Shown here in pieces: positions 22,625 through 30,041 of a stretch of DNA of 30,041 nucleotides; positions within the stretch are counted from its first letter, which is position 1, and the number at the start of each line of letters is the position of its first letter. The position numbers and the translations under genes are program-made. The notes under the pieces are model-generated. The model was not told the origin of the DNA. It saw nothing but the letters and a program-made list of their open reading frames with translations, and did no database searches. Source of the stretch: an uncultured Clostridia bacterium (lineage in GTDB: Bacteria; Bacillota; Clostridia; Christensenellales; QALW01). Where the stretch lies: assembly GCA_934434555.1 (NCBI GenBank), contig CAKRZX010000027.1:1-30041 (forward strand). The letters are read 5' to 3'.

Positions 22625-24148
22625 TTAATCAAGCGCAATTACGGTCAGGTTATAAGTGAAAATATCAAGTTTTGTTTTTGTGAGCATATAGTTTGTTACG
22701 CAAAGCGTAAGCGTTATGTCGCCGTCTGCGGCGGAATAAAGTCTGTTAAACACAACGGGCGTTTGAAAAAACGACTTACCGTCGGTCATATCCATTCTTA
22801 CAAGCGTGGAATTCATACACGTTTCGTTATCGTAGCCGTCAACCAAAGCAATTCCGCAGGTAGTGCCGTTTGTTCCCACACCGCCGGATACGGTAATTGC
22901 CGCACTGCCGTTGAAACTGAGGCTGTACGTGTGACCTTTTTTCAGCGTAACCGTCTTTTTGGATTCATCATACGTTATAAGCCCGCCCGACGTGGTTTTT
23001 ACGCCGAACGTAAGGGGCGAACCCCACGAGGGCAATGTATTTCCGCTTGCATAGAAGTACCCGCTGCACACACCGTCTTTGCCGTCAACGCCGTCTTTTC
23101 CGTTTATGCCGTTCGTACCGTTGATTCCGTCTTTGCCGTCTTTTCCGTCGACGCCGTTTGTGCCGTTGATACCGTCTTTGCCGTGCTTACCGTCAGCGCC
23201 TTTAAGGGAAGACAAATCGTAAAGGTTAAGCCAAAGAGTTTCACCCTTATACCGCCATTGCAGATTATCTCCATCTGTTCTGAATTCCGGCGTTTTTCCG
23301 TCTGCTCCCGTAGGTCCCGCAATATCGGTCAACGCAACAAGATTCTGCCACTCGCCGCCCGCAAGCCGCCACTGAATGTGCGTATTTGTCTTTTTAAGTT
23401 CAATTTCTTTGCCGTCAGCACCGTTGACGCCGTCTTTACCGTTTGTTCCGTTGATACCGTCAATACCGTCCTTGCCGTCTTTGCCGTCAATGCCATTCGT
23501 GCCGTTAATTCCGTCTTTTCCGTCTGCGCCTTTAAGAGCGGACAAATCATAAAGGTTAAGCCAAAGGGTTTCGCCCTTATACCGCCATTGAAGATTATCT
23601 CCATCTGTTCTGAATTCCGGCGTTTTTCCGTCTGCTCCCGTAGGTCCCGCAATATCGGTCAACGCAACAAGATTCTGCCACTCGCCGCCCGCAAGCCGCC
23701 ACTGAATGTGCGTATTTGTCTTTTTAAGTTCAATTTCTTTGCCGTCAGCACCGTTGACGCCGTCTTTACCGTTTGTTCCGTTGATACCGTCAATACCGTC
23801 CTTGCCGTCTTTACCGTCTTTTCCGTCGACGCCGTTTGTGCCGTTGATACCGTCTTTGCCGTCTTTGCCCGCCGCACCCGTAAGTTCCGCAATGGCGATA
23901 AGATCGTGCCATTCACCCTTCCCTGTGCACCACTGAATATGCGTGTCGGTTTTCCTGAACTCGGCATTATCATTAAGTTCACTGATTTTTACAAGTTCGT
24001 GCCACTCGCTTTCGGACGCATATTTCCACACAACGGCGTCACCGCTTGTTTGAACTTCAATATCATCGGCGCTTTTTCTGCACCCCGAAACAAACATAAG
24101 CGAAAGCACCGTAATTCCGCAAAGCGCGGTTAAAAAAACTTTTTTCAT
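22625..24148 (-). CDS. Collagen-like lipoprotein with BclA-like C-terminal domain
   Basis: This protein of about 507 residues has a lipoprotein signal ending FVSGC. Two short W-rich repeats lead in, then four more alternate with three Gly-X-Y collagen-like tracts (GKDGKDGINGTNGVDG type). The W-rich unit reads roughly hIQWrlaGGEWqNLvaLtdl and occurs six times. The C-terminal 140 residues (from CSGYFYASG) look like the jelly-roll trimerisation domain of BclA-type exosporium collagens. It is likely a trimeric fibre tethered to the membrane. Two ATGs follow GGGGAGG; the second (24148) has better spacing than the first (24151). A 330-bp near-identical tandem duplication lies inside. It is first in a two-gene operon with the ubiquitin-like protein. 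Spore-coat or cell-surface location cannot be told. Confidence 0.88.
   Translation of the reverse strand: MKKVFLTALCGITVLSLMFVSGCRKSADDIEVQTSGDAVVWKYASESEWHELVKISELNDNAEFRKTDTHIQWCTGKGEWHDLIAIAELTGAAGKDGKDGINGTNGVDGKDGKDGKDGIDGINGTNGKDGVNGADGKEIELKKTNTHIQWRLAGGEWQNLVALTDIAGPTGADGKTPEFRTDGDNLQWRYKGETLWLNLYDLSALKGADGKDGINGTNGIDGKDGKDGIDGINGTNGKDGVNGADGKEIELKKTNTHIQWRLAGGEWQNLVALTDIAGPTGADGKTPEFRTDGDNLQWRYKGETLWLNLYDLSSLKGADGKHGKDGINGTNGVDGKDGKDGINGTNGINGKDGVDGKDGVCSGYFYASGNTLPSWGSPLTFGVKTTSGGLITYDESKKTVTLKKGHTYSLSFNGSAAITVSGGVGTNGTTCGIALVDGYDNETCMNSTLVRMDMTDGKSFFQTPVVFNRLYSAADGDITLTLCVTNYMLTKTKLDIFTYNLTVIALD
23211..23812. repeat. 330-bp-period tandem duplication inside the collagen-like gene
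   Basis: The block beginning GACAAATC at 23211 recurs at 23541, and the sequence stays almost identical for about 270 bp after each start. This equals 110 codons covering one W-rich pair plus one collagen tract. The few differences are mostly synonymous, suggesting recent duplication or homogenisation by recombination. Confidence 0.85.
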
Positions 24149-24237
24149 CATATTCCTCCCCGTATATTATATTGGTATGCGGCAAATTTCCGACACAAAT
24201 GAAAGTCCGCCCGAATCAATAAACGATTATTTAGTTA

Positions 24238-24266
24238 AGTATACCATATTAAAAGAAAAAAAGCAA
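24238..24266 (-). promoter_or_regulatory. Promoter of the collagen-like/ubiquitin-like operon
   Basis: On the minus strand TTGCTT (24261-24266), a 17-nt spacer and TATACT (24238-24243) lie just past the terminator of the upstream glycosidase gene. A second TATAAT box lies near 24165 but lacks a good -35. Confidence 0.55.
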
Positions 24267-24270
24267 TAGA

Positions 24271-24293
24271 AAAGACCGCAAAAAGCGGTCTTA
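24271..24293 (-). terminator. Terminator of the large glycosidase gene
   Basis: On the minus strand AAGACCGC-TTTTT-GCGGTCTT forms an 8-bp perfect stem followed by TTCTATT. It separates the glycosidase gene from the next operon. Confidence 0.8.
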
Positions 24294-24303
24294 AAACAAA
24301 GTT

Positions 24304-27300
24304 TTATTGGGGAAGCGCGTAGGGAATGTTCAGGGCAATTTCTGCCGAATCGGCGGCTGTGCGCGAGCCCGTACGGGCAAGCATTTGCGTAACAACAGAA
24401 TCATTAAGACAGGTAACAAAAAGGTTTCCGTTTGCAGGGCCCGAAAACATATACCTTATGCCGACATCGCGGTAGGAAATCTTCTCTCCCAGACTGTCGG
24501 TTTCACCGTCGGTAAGTGCGCCGTTTCTGTTGGAGTAGAAGCACTCTTTATAAAGAGCAAGTTCAACAATTCTGCCCTCGCCGGGAGCAAGATTTAACAT
24601 TGCGCGGCTGTCGGCGCCCTCGGTCATTGTTTCATCGGTATAGGCGTGCCAGCCCCAGTTGTAGTTTATTGCCACATCGGTAAGCGTGGACGCGGTTGAG
24701 TTATAAATGTAGAACCTTAAAGTAACTCTGTCGGAATTTCCGAAGTCCACAAACTCAAAGGGAGTTATTTCCGTGCCGTAGGAACTTACATAGTAGTGAT
24801 ATCCGCTTGCGATTGTATACTTTGTCGCTTTTACGCCGCTTGCAAGCGGTTCGCGCTCGCTTATAACTTCACGGCGGCCGCAGCGGGAGCAAACGTTTTC
24901 GATTTTTCCGCTTGCGGTTTCCGTGGGGCGTGTAACGGTAAGCGCATAACTGTGTCCCGCGGGCGAAAGCGTTTCTTTCAATTCCCGTTTTGCCCCGCAG
25001 TGAACGCAGTTGTAATATACTTTGTCGCCGTTTTCGCAGTCGGTAACAGTGGACGTCGTAAGGTACCCTGCACCTTCAAGGGCGGAAACGACTGCGGCGG
25101 GAACACTGCCGCGGTTTGTAATAAGCTCGCCCGAATCCCCGTTTCTTGTTGACGCTTCTGCCAAACGGCGGTTTACGGTAGGTTCATCAAGGCAGGTTAC
25201 ATATATACTGCCGTTTACTGCACCGCCAAAATAGAACTTCAATGCACAGTCGCGGTAGGAAACTTTCTTTCCCAAACTGTCATTTCCCGCAGTAAGTACG
25301 CCGGAGGCATTGGAATAATAGCATTCCTTATAAAGGGTAAGCGTTACAATCGCACCCGTTCCCGACGGAATACTTGCCCACGAAACGGTATTCTGTGCGG
25401 GTGTAAGATTTTCATCGGTGTAGGCGGTGCAGCCCCAGTTATAGCCAATTGCCGCACCCGTAAGCATTGCGCCTGATTCATTATAAACGTAGAAACGGAT
25501 TTGCTTTGTATCTCCCGTCATCTCCACATACTTAAAGGGAGAAGATTCATCAAATTTTGTAATAAGATAATTTCTTCCGGTGCTTGCCGTAAGGCGCGCA
25601 GTTTCAAACGTGGCGTGGTTAAGTGCCGGTTCGGTATCGTAATACCTGTCGCCGCAGGTCGCGCATATATGTTCAACACTGCCCGTACTTTCACAAGTGG
25701 GAGCAATGTATGCACCTACCGTATATTCGTGACCGTATGCGGGCGTTATAATTTCGCCGCAGATAAGGCAGATTTCATTTGTTGTGCAGGTTGCGGCATC
25801 GCCGTAGTTGTGGCCGCCCTTTTCGGTAAGAGCAACAGTTGTGCATATTTCACCGCAGCGCACGCAAAGAGTGTGCTTTGTGCCCGTGCTTTGGCAGTTG
25901 TGGTCAACATAGCGTTCGTTTATATATCCCTCCGCAATAAGGTCATTAACAACCGTTTCACGGATGCTTTCGTCAATATTTGAAATCCCGCGCACCGGCG
26001 AGGCTTTCTCTTCAACAAGAAATCCGCACTTTGCAATACTGTTTGTAACAGCCGAGAACTCTCCGCCGTTTGTAACATCAATACAGGAAACAAGCAGATT
26101 GCCCGTGGCAGGACCGGAGAACATAAATCTGATTCCCATATCACGGTATGAAACCGAGGCTCCCAGACTGTCATACAGCCCGTCGGTTGCGGAGTTATAT
26201 CTGTTTGAAATCACGCACTCTCTGGGCACGGTCAGTTTAACGGTTTTGCCCGTACCGGCAGGAATATTTACCGCCACATTTGTGCCGGGTATTCTTGTTA
26301 AATCACTTGCCGACGGGAAAGCGTACCAGCCCCAGTTATAGGAAACATATACGCCGTTGACCGCCGATGCGGTGTTATTAAAAACATACAACGTAACAAC
26401 ACAGGAGTTGCCGTTAAATTCAAGCGCCTTAAAGGGCGTCATCTGATTTTCGCCGAAATCGGTTACTATAAAGTTGTTTGATGTTCCTGTTATTTTTGCA
26501 AACTCAGCGTCAGAGTGACCGTATGCGTTAAGCACATCGGTTTTCGTGTTTTCGCAGCGGGTACAAGTGTAAACTATGCTGCCGTTTGCGGTACAGTCAG
26601 GCGAAGTAATTTCGGATTCGTACTCGTGTCCCAGACGGCCTTCGAGAACCGCAGAGCAAACGGAGCAAAGTCCGTCTTTAAGGCAGGTTGCCGCCGTTCC
26701 GGGAGTGTGTGCTGTAAGTGCAGTAATTGCTGCCGAGCCTGAAACTACTTTGTTGCAGTCGGTGCACAAAGCATATGCGCCGTGACCGTAGAATTCACAG
26801 GTTGCGCTTCTCGCGGCAAAATTCAGTTTGTTTGCGTGAACGCAGTTTTCAGACGCAAGGCACACATAGAGCACCATATCTCGGGTGGTTTTTGAAGGAA
26901 CGTTCCATTTTCCCGACGAATCGGAAACAAAATTCCCCGCAGAGTGAATCTGTCCGCTTACCGGGTCAAACCAGAGGTAATTGTATGCGCTGTTTGCTTT
27001 AAGTCCGCCCAGAACGCCCGTTTTAACGGCGTTTTCTTCGGTTGCATTGGGGATCTGTGCAAGGGAAGAATCGCTGGAATTGTAGAAGTAAACCACCGAT
27101 TTTGCCTTATCGTCGGTTGAGGCGCAGATGTAGAACACCTTGTCGTTTGCGGGCGCAAAGTAGGAAGCATCGTCAAACCGGGGTGTGAGCATGTGCCACT
27201 GTCCCACGATATTCTCAAAGAACGAGCGCATATACGAAAGCTGATATGTGCTCTTGTAGGTAAGCGAATCACGCCACGTGGCAAGGGTCTTGTCATCGCT

Positions 27301-29706
27301 CGTTATAATGTCAACGCCGTCGGAGGAAGCGGTATCTTCATCGTAGGTGTTTCCGAAACTCCACGTGTCCTGACCGCCCCACGCAGCGCCGCGCATACCG
27401 TTAAGATATGCCATCCAGCCCTGTACGCGTGCGCCGAAATTCTTTGTCCAAAGATAGCAGTATCTGCCTTCGTAAAGCACGACGGTTTTGTTCTGTCCGT
27501 TGTTCCAGTAATCTTTCGGGGCATCAAAGTTTATTCCGGAGTTATAATTCTGGGACCATTGTGCTGCATACCAGTTGTGATTTTCAACGTTCCTGAATGC
27601 CGACCCGGAAGCGTTTGTGGCGCCCGTGTTTTCCTGATGTGCCGAAAGCGGGTGCGAATACGCGTCAAACTCGCCTATATATTCGGCAACGTACACGTAG
27701 GGATTGTTCAGATAACTCCATTCGGGATGGTCATTATAGTCGGCTCCGTTCCAATAGAAGTCGTTGTCAACTTCCTGCCCAAGCGTCCACATAACTGGAT
27801 ACGCGCCGTAGCGGGCAACCCAGTAGCGGGAAACGCGGCGCAGCGCGTCCTTTGCGGAATCCGAAAGGTCATAAACGACTCTGTCCTCTTCGTATTCCGT
27901 ATGTGCCGTACCTATGGCTGTATCCGACCAACCTCCGTTTGCGGAAATAAACCAGCGCATATCCGACGGAAAGAAGAATTCGGCATTTGCGTGAACAAGA
28001 CCGTAAGCGGCAACAAGCTCAAACTTATCGTCAAAATCACGGAATCCGTCAATATCGGCTTGGGAAACACCGTCGTTTACGTTAAACTTTCTGCCTATCG
28101 GTTCACTTTGTATTACCGTAAAGCCCTGTTCAACACGCCTTTGCACGATTTCTTCAACGTTATTTGTGTCCTCGGCGGCAAAACTCCAATGGGTATCACC
28201 CAGGTAGAAGAACGGTTTTCCGTCATCATAGGTAAAATATTTGTTTGTTGTGGCTTTTACAAAACCATGCTTGTAAAGTTCGCGGCTTCCCTGATAAGGC
28301 GAACAGATAATTTGGCTTGTTCTGCCGTGAAGCGATGCATTCTCCGTATCGGAACAAACCGTCAGGTACGACCAATTTCCCGCCGAGGGGCAAACGAACC
28401 TGGCACGCCAGATATTCCCCCCGTCCCAGAACGCGGGCACGGTATACGTGTCTGTTCCGTTTGTTAAAACAAGGTCAAGAGTAACGTCGTTATATGGGTC
28501 GGAATAGGTCTTTGTGCTTACAAAAACCGCTTCGTTTTTAAGCCACGCGGTAGCACGTACAACAGGCTTGTCGGCTGTTATTTCGTCGTTTACGAGCCGA
28601 ACGGTAACGTTGTCAAGATAAATTCCCGTAACGCCCTCCGCAATATTGTGCAGACAAATCGAAAGGCTTCCTTTGTTTGCGATATCTTCCTGTGTTATTG
28701 TCAGGTCCGCCGTGTACGGATACCATTTGCCCTGTTCGGTTTTGGGTGCCAAGCCCAAGCCCCTGTGGGTAACTCCGGGATTCATAAACGAATATGATTT
28801 ATCGCCGCGGATAACCAGCTGGAACGGATTTTCCGCATTGCCCACGGTCTTATAGTCAAAGGAAATTTCATATTTTCCCGACTGTGAGATGTACGGTGCA
28901 AAATTAAAACTTGCCGAGTGGTACGATGCACTTTTCGCGCCGTCCTTTGTAAAGTACAGGCAATTGCCTTTTTCCGAATCAAACACAATCGAATTTTCAA
29001 CGCTGTCGCCCAATTTCGACCAGCCGGTACTGCTTATGTTTTCGGCAGTTTCAAAATCGGAAGAAACATCGGGGATAAAGTTTGCCGAATACCTGTTTGC
29101 AATAACCACGTTATCAATGCTGATATCGCTTACCGCCGGTGAAATTCTGTGCAGGCATAAATTCCACCAGCCTTTATTAAGAATATCGTTTTGGGTAACT
29201 GTAAAAGTTGAAGAAAATGTGTACCATGTGCCCGATGCACCTATTCCGGCACCGTCAATCTCCCCGAAAAAGTTGCCGGCTGAAATTTTTGAAAAAGAAT
29301 ATTCCTTATCGGTGCGGATAAGCACGTAAAAAGGCTTAACGTCATAAGCGGAAGTTACTTTGTAGTCAAAAGTAACGGTGTATTTGCCCGGTACGGTGAT
29401 ATACGGTGCAATGTTGATTGCCGCCGACGAATAGGGGGCGGACACATCCTGCGGCATAACCATTTTAAGGCTTTTGCCGGGAGCGCCGTCGGAACTTAGC
29501 GAAACCGAGGGCGAGCCGATGTTGCTTGTCCAGCCCGAATCGGAAACGCCCGACGCGGTGTCAAAGGTTGAGGCTTTTTCCGGCAATACGTTTCCGAATA
29601 CGCCGGGTGAAGCACTTTCCGCCCGTAGGGATATTGCCGGGAGTACCGAAAGCACAAGTGCGCCTATTACGGTACAGGTCAGAATTTTTCTGATTACTTT
29701 CTTCAT
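24304..29706 (-). CDS. Large secreted DUF5060/DUF4038 (GH140-like) glycoside hydrolase
   Basis: The product is 1800 residues with a signal peptide (1-29). Two carbohydrate-binding-like jelly rolls (about 45-205 and 217-371) share GKYTVTFDYK-type strands. A DUF5060 beta-sandwich (about 383-475) leads into a TIM barrel of the DUF4038/apiosidase class (FYLGDTHWSF at 500). Likely acid/base is E645 (WTLGQE) and nucleophile E746 (VVLYEG), by analogy with GH140. A C-terminal beta domain runs to about 955. Three copies of an unrecognised 140-160 residue module follow (about 1074, 1372, 1628; YNWGW and VSYRD..IRF.F.G), separated by Cys-knuckle spacers (ATCLKDGLCSVC). No anchor is visible at the C-terminus, so it is probably released. 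It may attack plant glycans such as pectin side chains; the substrate is inference. The ribosome site is weak (AGAGAA). It is monocistronic. Confidence 0.85.
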   Translation of the reverse strand: MKKVIRKILTCTVIGALVLSVLPAISLRAESASPGVFGNVLPEKASTFDTASGVSDSGWTSNIGSPSVSLSSDGAPGKSLKMVMPQDVSAPYSSAAINIAPYITVPGKYTVTFDYKVTSAYDVKPFYVLIRTDKEYSFSKISAGNFFGEIDGAGIGASGTWYTFSSTFTVTQNDILNKGWWNLCLHRISPAVSDISIDNVVIANRYSANFIPDVSSDFETAENISSTGWSKLGDSVENSIVFDSEKGNCLYFTKDGAKSASYHSASFNFAPYISQSGKYEISFDYKTVGNAENPFQLVIRGDKSYSFMNPGVTHRGLGLAPKTEQGKWYPYTADLTITQEDIANKGSLSICLHNIAEGVTGIYLDNVTVRLVNDEITADKPVVRATAWLKNEAVFVSTKTYSDPYNDVTLDLVLTNGTDTYTVPAFWDGGNIWRARFVCPSAGNWSYLTVCSDTENASLHGRTSQIICSPYQGSRELYKHGFVKATTNKYFTYDDGKPFFYLGDTHWSFAAEDTNNVEEIVQRRVEQGFTVIQSEPIGRKFNVNDGVSQADIDGFRDFDDKFELVAAYGLVHANAEFFFPSDMRWFISANGGWSDTAIGTAHTEYEEDRVVYDLSDSAKDALRRVSRYWVARYGAYPVMWTLGQEVDNDFYWNGADYNDHPEWSYLNNPYVYVAEYIGEFDAYSHPLSAHQENTGATNASGSAFRNVENHNWYAAQWSQNYNSGINFDAPKDYWNNGQNKTVVLYEGRYCYLWTKNFGARVQGWMAYLNGMRGAAWGGQDTWSFGNTYDEDTASSDGVDIITSDDKTLATWRDSLTYKSTYQLSYMRSFFENIVGQWHMLTPRFDDASYFAPANDKVFYICASTDDKAKSVVYFYNSSDSSLAQIPNATEENAVKTGVLGGLKANSAYNYLWFDPVSGQIHSAGNFVSDSSGKWNVPSKTTRDMVLYVCLASENCVHANKLNFAARSATCEFYGHGAYALCTDCNKVVSGSAAITALTAHTPGTAATCLKDGLCSVCSAVLEGRLGHEYESEITSPDCTANGSIVYTCTRCENTKTDVLNAYGHSDAEFAKITGTSNNFIVTDFGENQMTPFKALEFNGNSCVVTLYVFNNTASAVNGVYVSYNWGWYAFPSASDLTRIPGTNVAVNIPAGTGKTVKLTVPRECVISNRYNSATDGLYDSLGASVSYRDMGIRFMFSGPATGNLLVSCIDVTNGGEFSAVTNSIAKCGFLVEEKASPVRGISNIDESIRETVVNDLIAEGYINERYVDHNCQSTGTKHTLCVRCGEICTTVALTEKGGHNYGDAATCTTNEICLICGEIITPAYGHEYTVGAYIAPTCESTGSVEHICATCGDRYYDTEPALNHATFETARLTASTGRNYLITKFDESSPFKYVEMTGDTKQIRFYVYNESGAMLTGAAIGYNWGCTAYTDENLTPAQNTVSWASIPSGTGAIVTLTLYKECYYSNASGVLTAGNDSLGKKVSYRDCALKFYFGGAVNGSIYVTCLDEPTVNRRLAEASTRNGDSGELITNRGSVPAAVVSALEGAGYLTTSTVTDCENGDKVYYNCVHCGAKRELKETLSPAGHSYALTVTRPTETASGKIENVCSRCGRREVISEREPLASGVKATKYTIASGYHYYVSSYGTEITPFEFVDFGNSDRVTLRFYIYNSTASTLTDVAINYNWGWHAYTDETMTEGADSRAMLNLAPGEGRIVELALYKECFYSNRNGALTDGETDSLGEKISYRDVGIRYMFSGPANGNLFVTCLNDSVVTQMLARTGSRTAADSAEIALNIPYALPQ

Positions 29707-29794
29707 TCTCTTTTCTCTCTTTTCTTAAAATCATTTTGCGCAAAACCTCGTTTGTCGACAGGAACGGATTTTGTGCATTTCATCAGACACAGTT

Positions 29795-30041
29795 GCGTTG
29801 TCTGATTTCTTGCGGGTATTATAATGCGAGAAAAAATGTTTGCTTGCAAGGACATTTTTTCGACCCACTTACAATACGCAAGGCGGCATGTCGCCGCAAA
29901 GCCGTCAGGCTTTTTTCAGGCAACGCGCAAGCGTTGTCTGATTTCTTGCGAGTATTATAATGCAAGAAAAAATGTTTGCTTGCAAGGACATTTTTTCGAC
30001 CCACTTACAATACGCAAGGCGGCATGTCGCCGCAAAGCCGT
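29795..30041. repeat. Tandem repeat of 136-bp period with -10-like boxes, cut by window end
   Basis: Two units start at 29795 and 29931, nearly identical, and the second is cut at the window edge. Each contains, on the minus strand, a palindrome AAAAAATGT...ACATTTTTT around CTTGCAAG and then TATAAT (29818-29823 and 29954-29959). It also holds a GGCGGC-AT-GTCGCC hairpin and, after the first unit, AAAGCC-GTCA-GGCTTT plus T run. The -10 boxes face the glycosidase gene 115 and 250 bp downstream, so the array may act as its promoter region, or may simply be an intergenic repeat family. The remaining stretch 29707-29794 shows only A/T-rich leader sequence. Confidence 0.75.

Noticed and set aside
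22580..24133. Plus-strand open frame of 517 codons opposite the collagen-like gene
   Set aside because: It arises from the repetitive Gly-X-Y codons on the other strand; the product is a Val/Asp/Phe repeat with no ribosome site or start context, and the minus-strand protein has signal peptide and domains.
22625..24148. Phage tail-fibre interpretation of the collagen-like gene
   Set aside because: No phage structural or lysis genes are nearby, and the lipoprotein signal peptide argues for a cell-surface protein.
27193..28467. Plus-strand open frame of 424 codons opposite the glycosidase
   Set aside because: No ribosome site and no family features; it lies inside the well-supported catalytic region of the minus-strand gene.
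18992..30041. CRISPR array suspected from direct repeats at 18992/19219 and 29795/29931
   Set aside because: Repeat units are 134-136 bp with only two copies each and no regular spacers; no cas genes are present.

Overview
The window looks like a chromosomal stretch of an anaerobic, endospore-forming Clostridia, most likely an Oscillospirales/Ruminococcaceae-type gut bacterium. The reasons are a clostridial 2[4Fe-4S] ferredoxin, the forespore sigma factor SigG, a T-box leader before valS, a CD1247-type protein next to efp, strong AGGAGG-type ribosome sites, and large secreted proteins with collagen-like, GLUG and Cys-knuckle modules. These assignments rest on reading motifs and on family knowledge; no database search was run.

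Layout. Positions 1-1130 hold the edge of a small Cro/CI-type regulator, a 40-bp palindrome, a possible 53-residue ORF, a Gln-Glu tRNA pair with a near-perfect promoter, and a candidate structured RNA. Positions 1241-2505 hold ferredoxin (minus strand), then the MTA/SAH nucleosidase and a 48-residue TTG-start protein (plus strand). Positions 2512-3721 hold a histidine-phosphatase gene interrupted by two copies of a ~270-bp MITE-like element. Removing both elements on paper restores one clean 221-residue reading frame. Positions 3783-7664 hold asnS and a three-gene polar amino-acid ABC importer.

Positions 7884-17961 form a dense minus-strand housekeeping run. In transcription order it is: ComEC-like metallo-beta-lactamase protein, glutamine-dependent NAD synthetase, SigG, CDP-alcohol phosphatidyltransferase, T-box leader, valS, yqeG, M24 peptidase, efp, CD1247-like protein and terminator. 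Several neighbours overlap, or the stop codon lies inside the next ribosome site. An aldose-epimerase-like gene is divergent at 18079. Two nearly identical 134-bp repeats fill 18992-19352.

Positions 19480-29706 are an accessory secretome block, all on the minus strand. It encodes a 1800-residue secreted glycosidase (two CBM-like domains, DUF5060, a DUF4038/GH140-like barrel, three repeats of an unrecognised module), a collagen-like lipoprotein, and a wall or membrane-anchored GLUG protein. The mature N-terminus of the GLUG protein is a ubiquitin-like domain with strong identity to eukaryotic ubiquitin. The window ends in a 136-bp-period tandem repeat carrying -10-like boxes upstream of the glycosidase.

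Most noteworthy are (1) the exported ubiquitin-like domain and (2) the pair of cleanly removable, highly structured elements inside one phosphatase gene.
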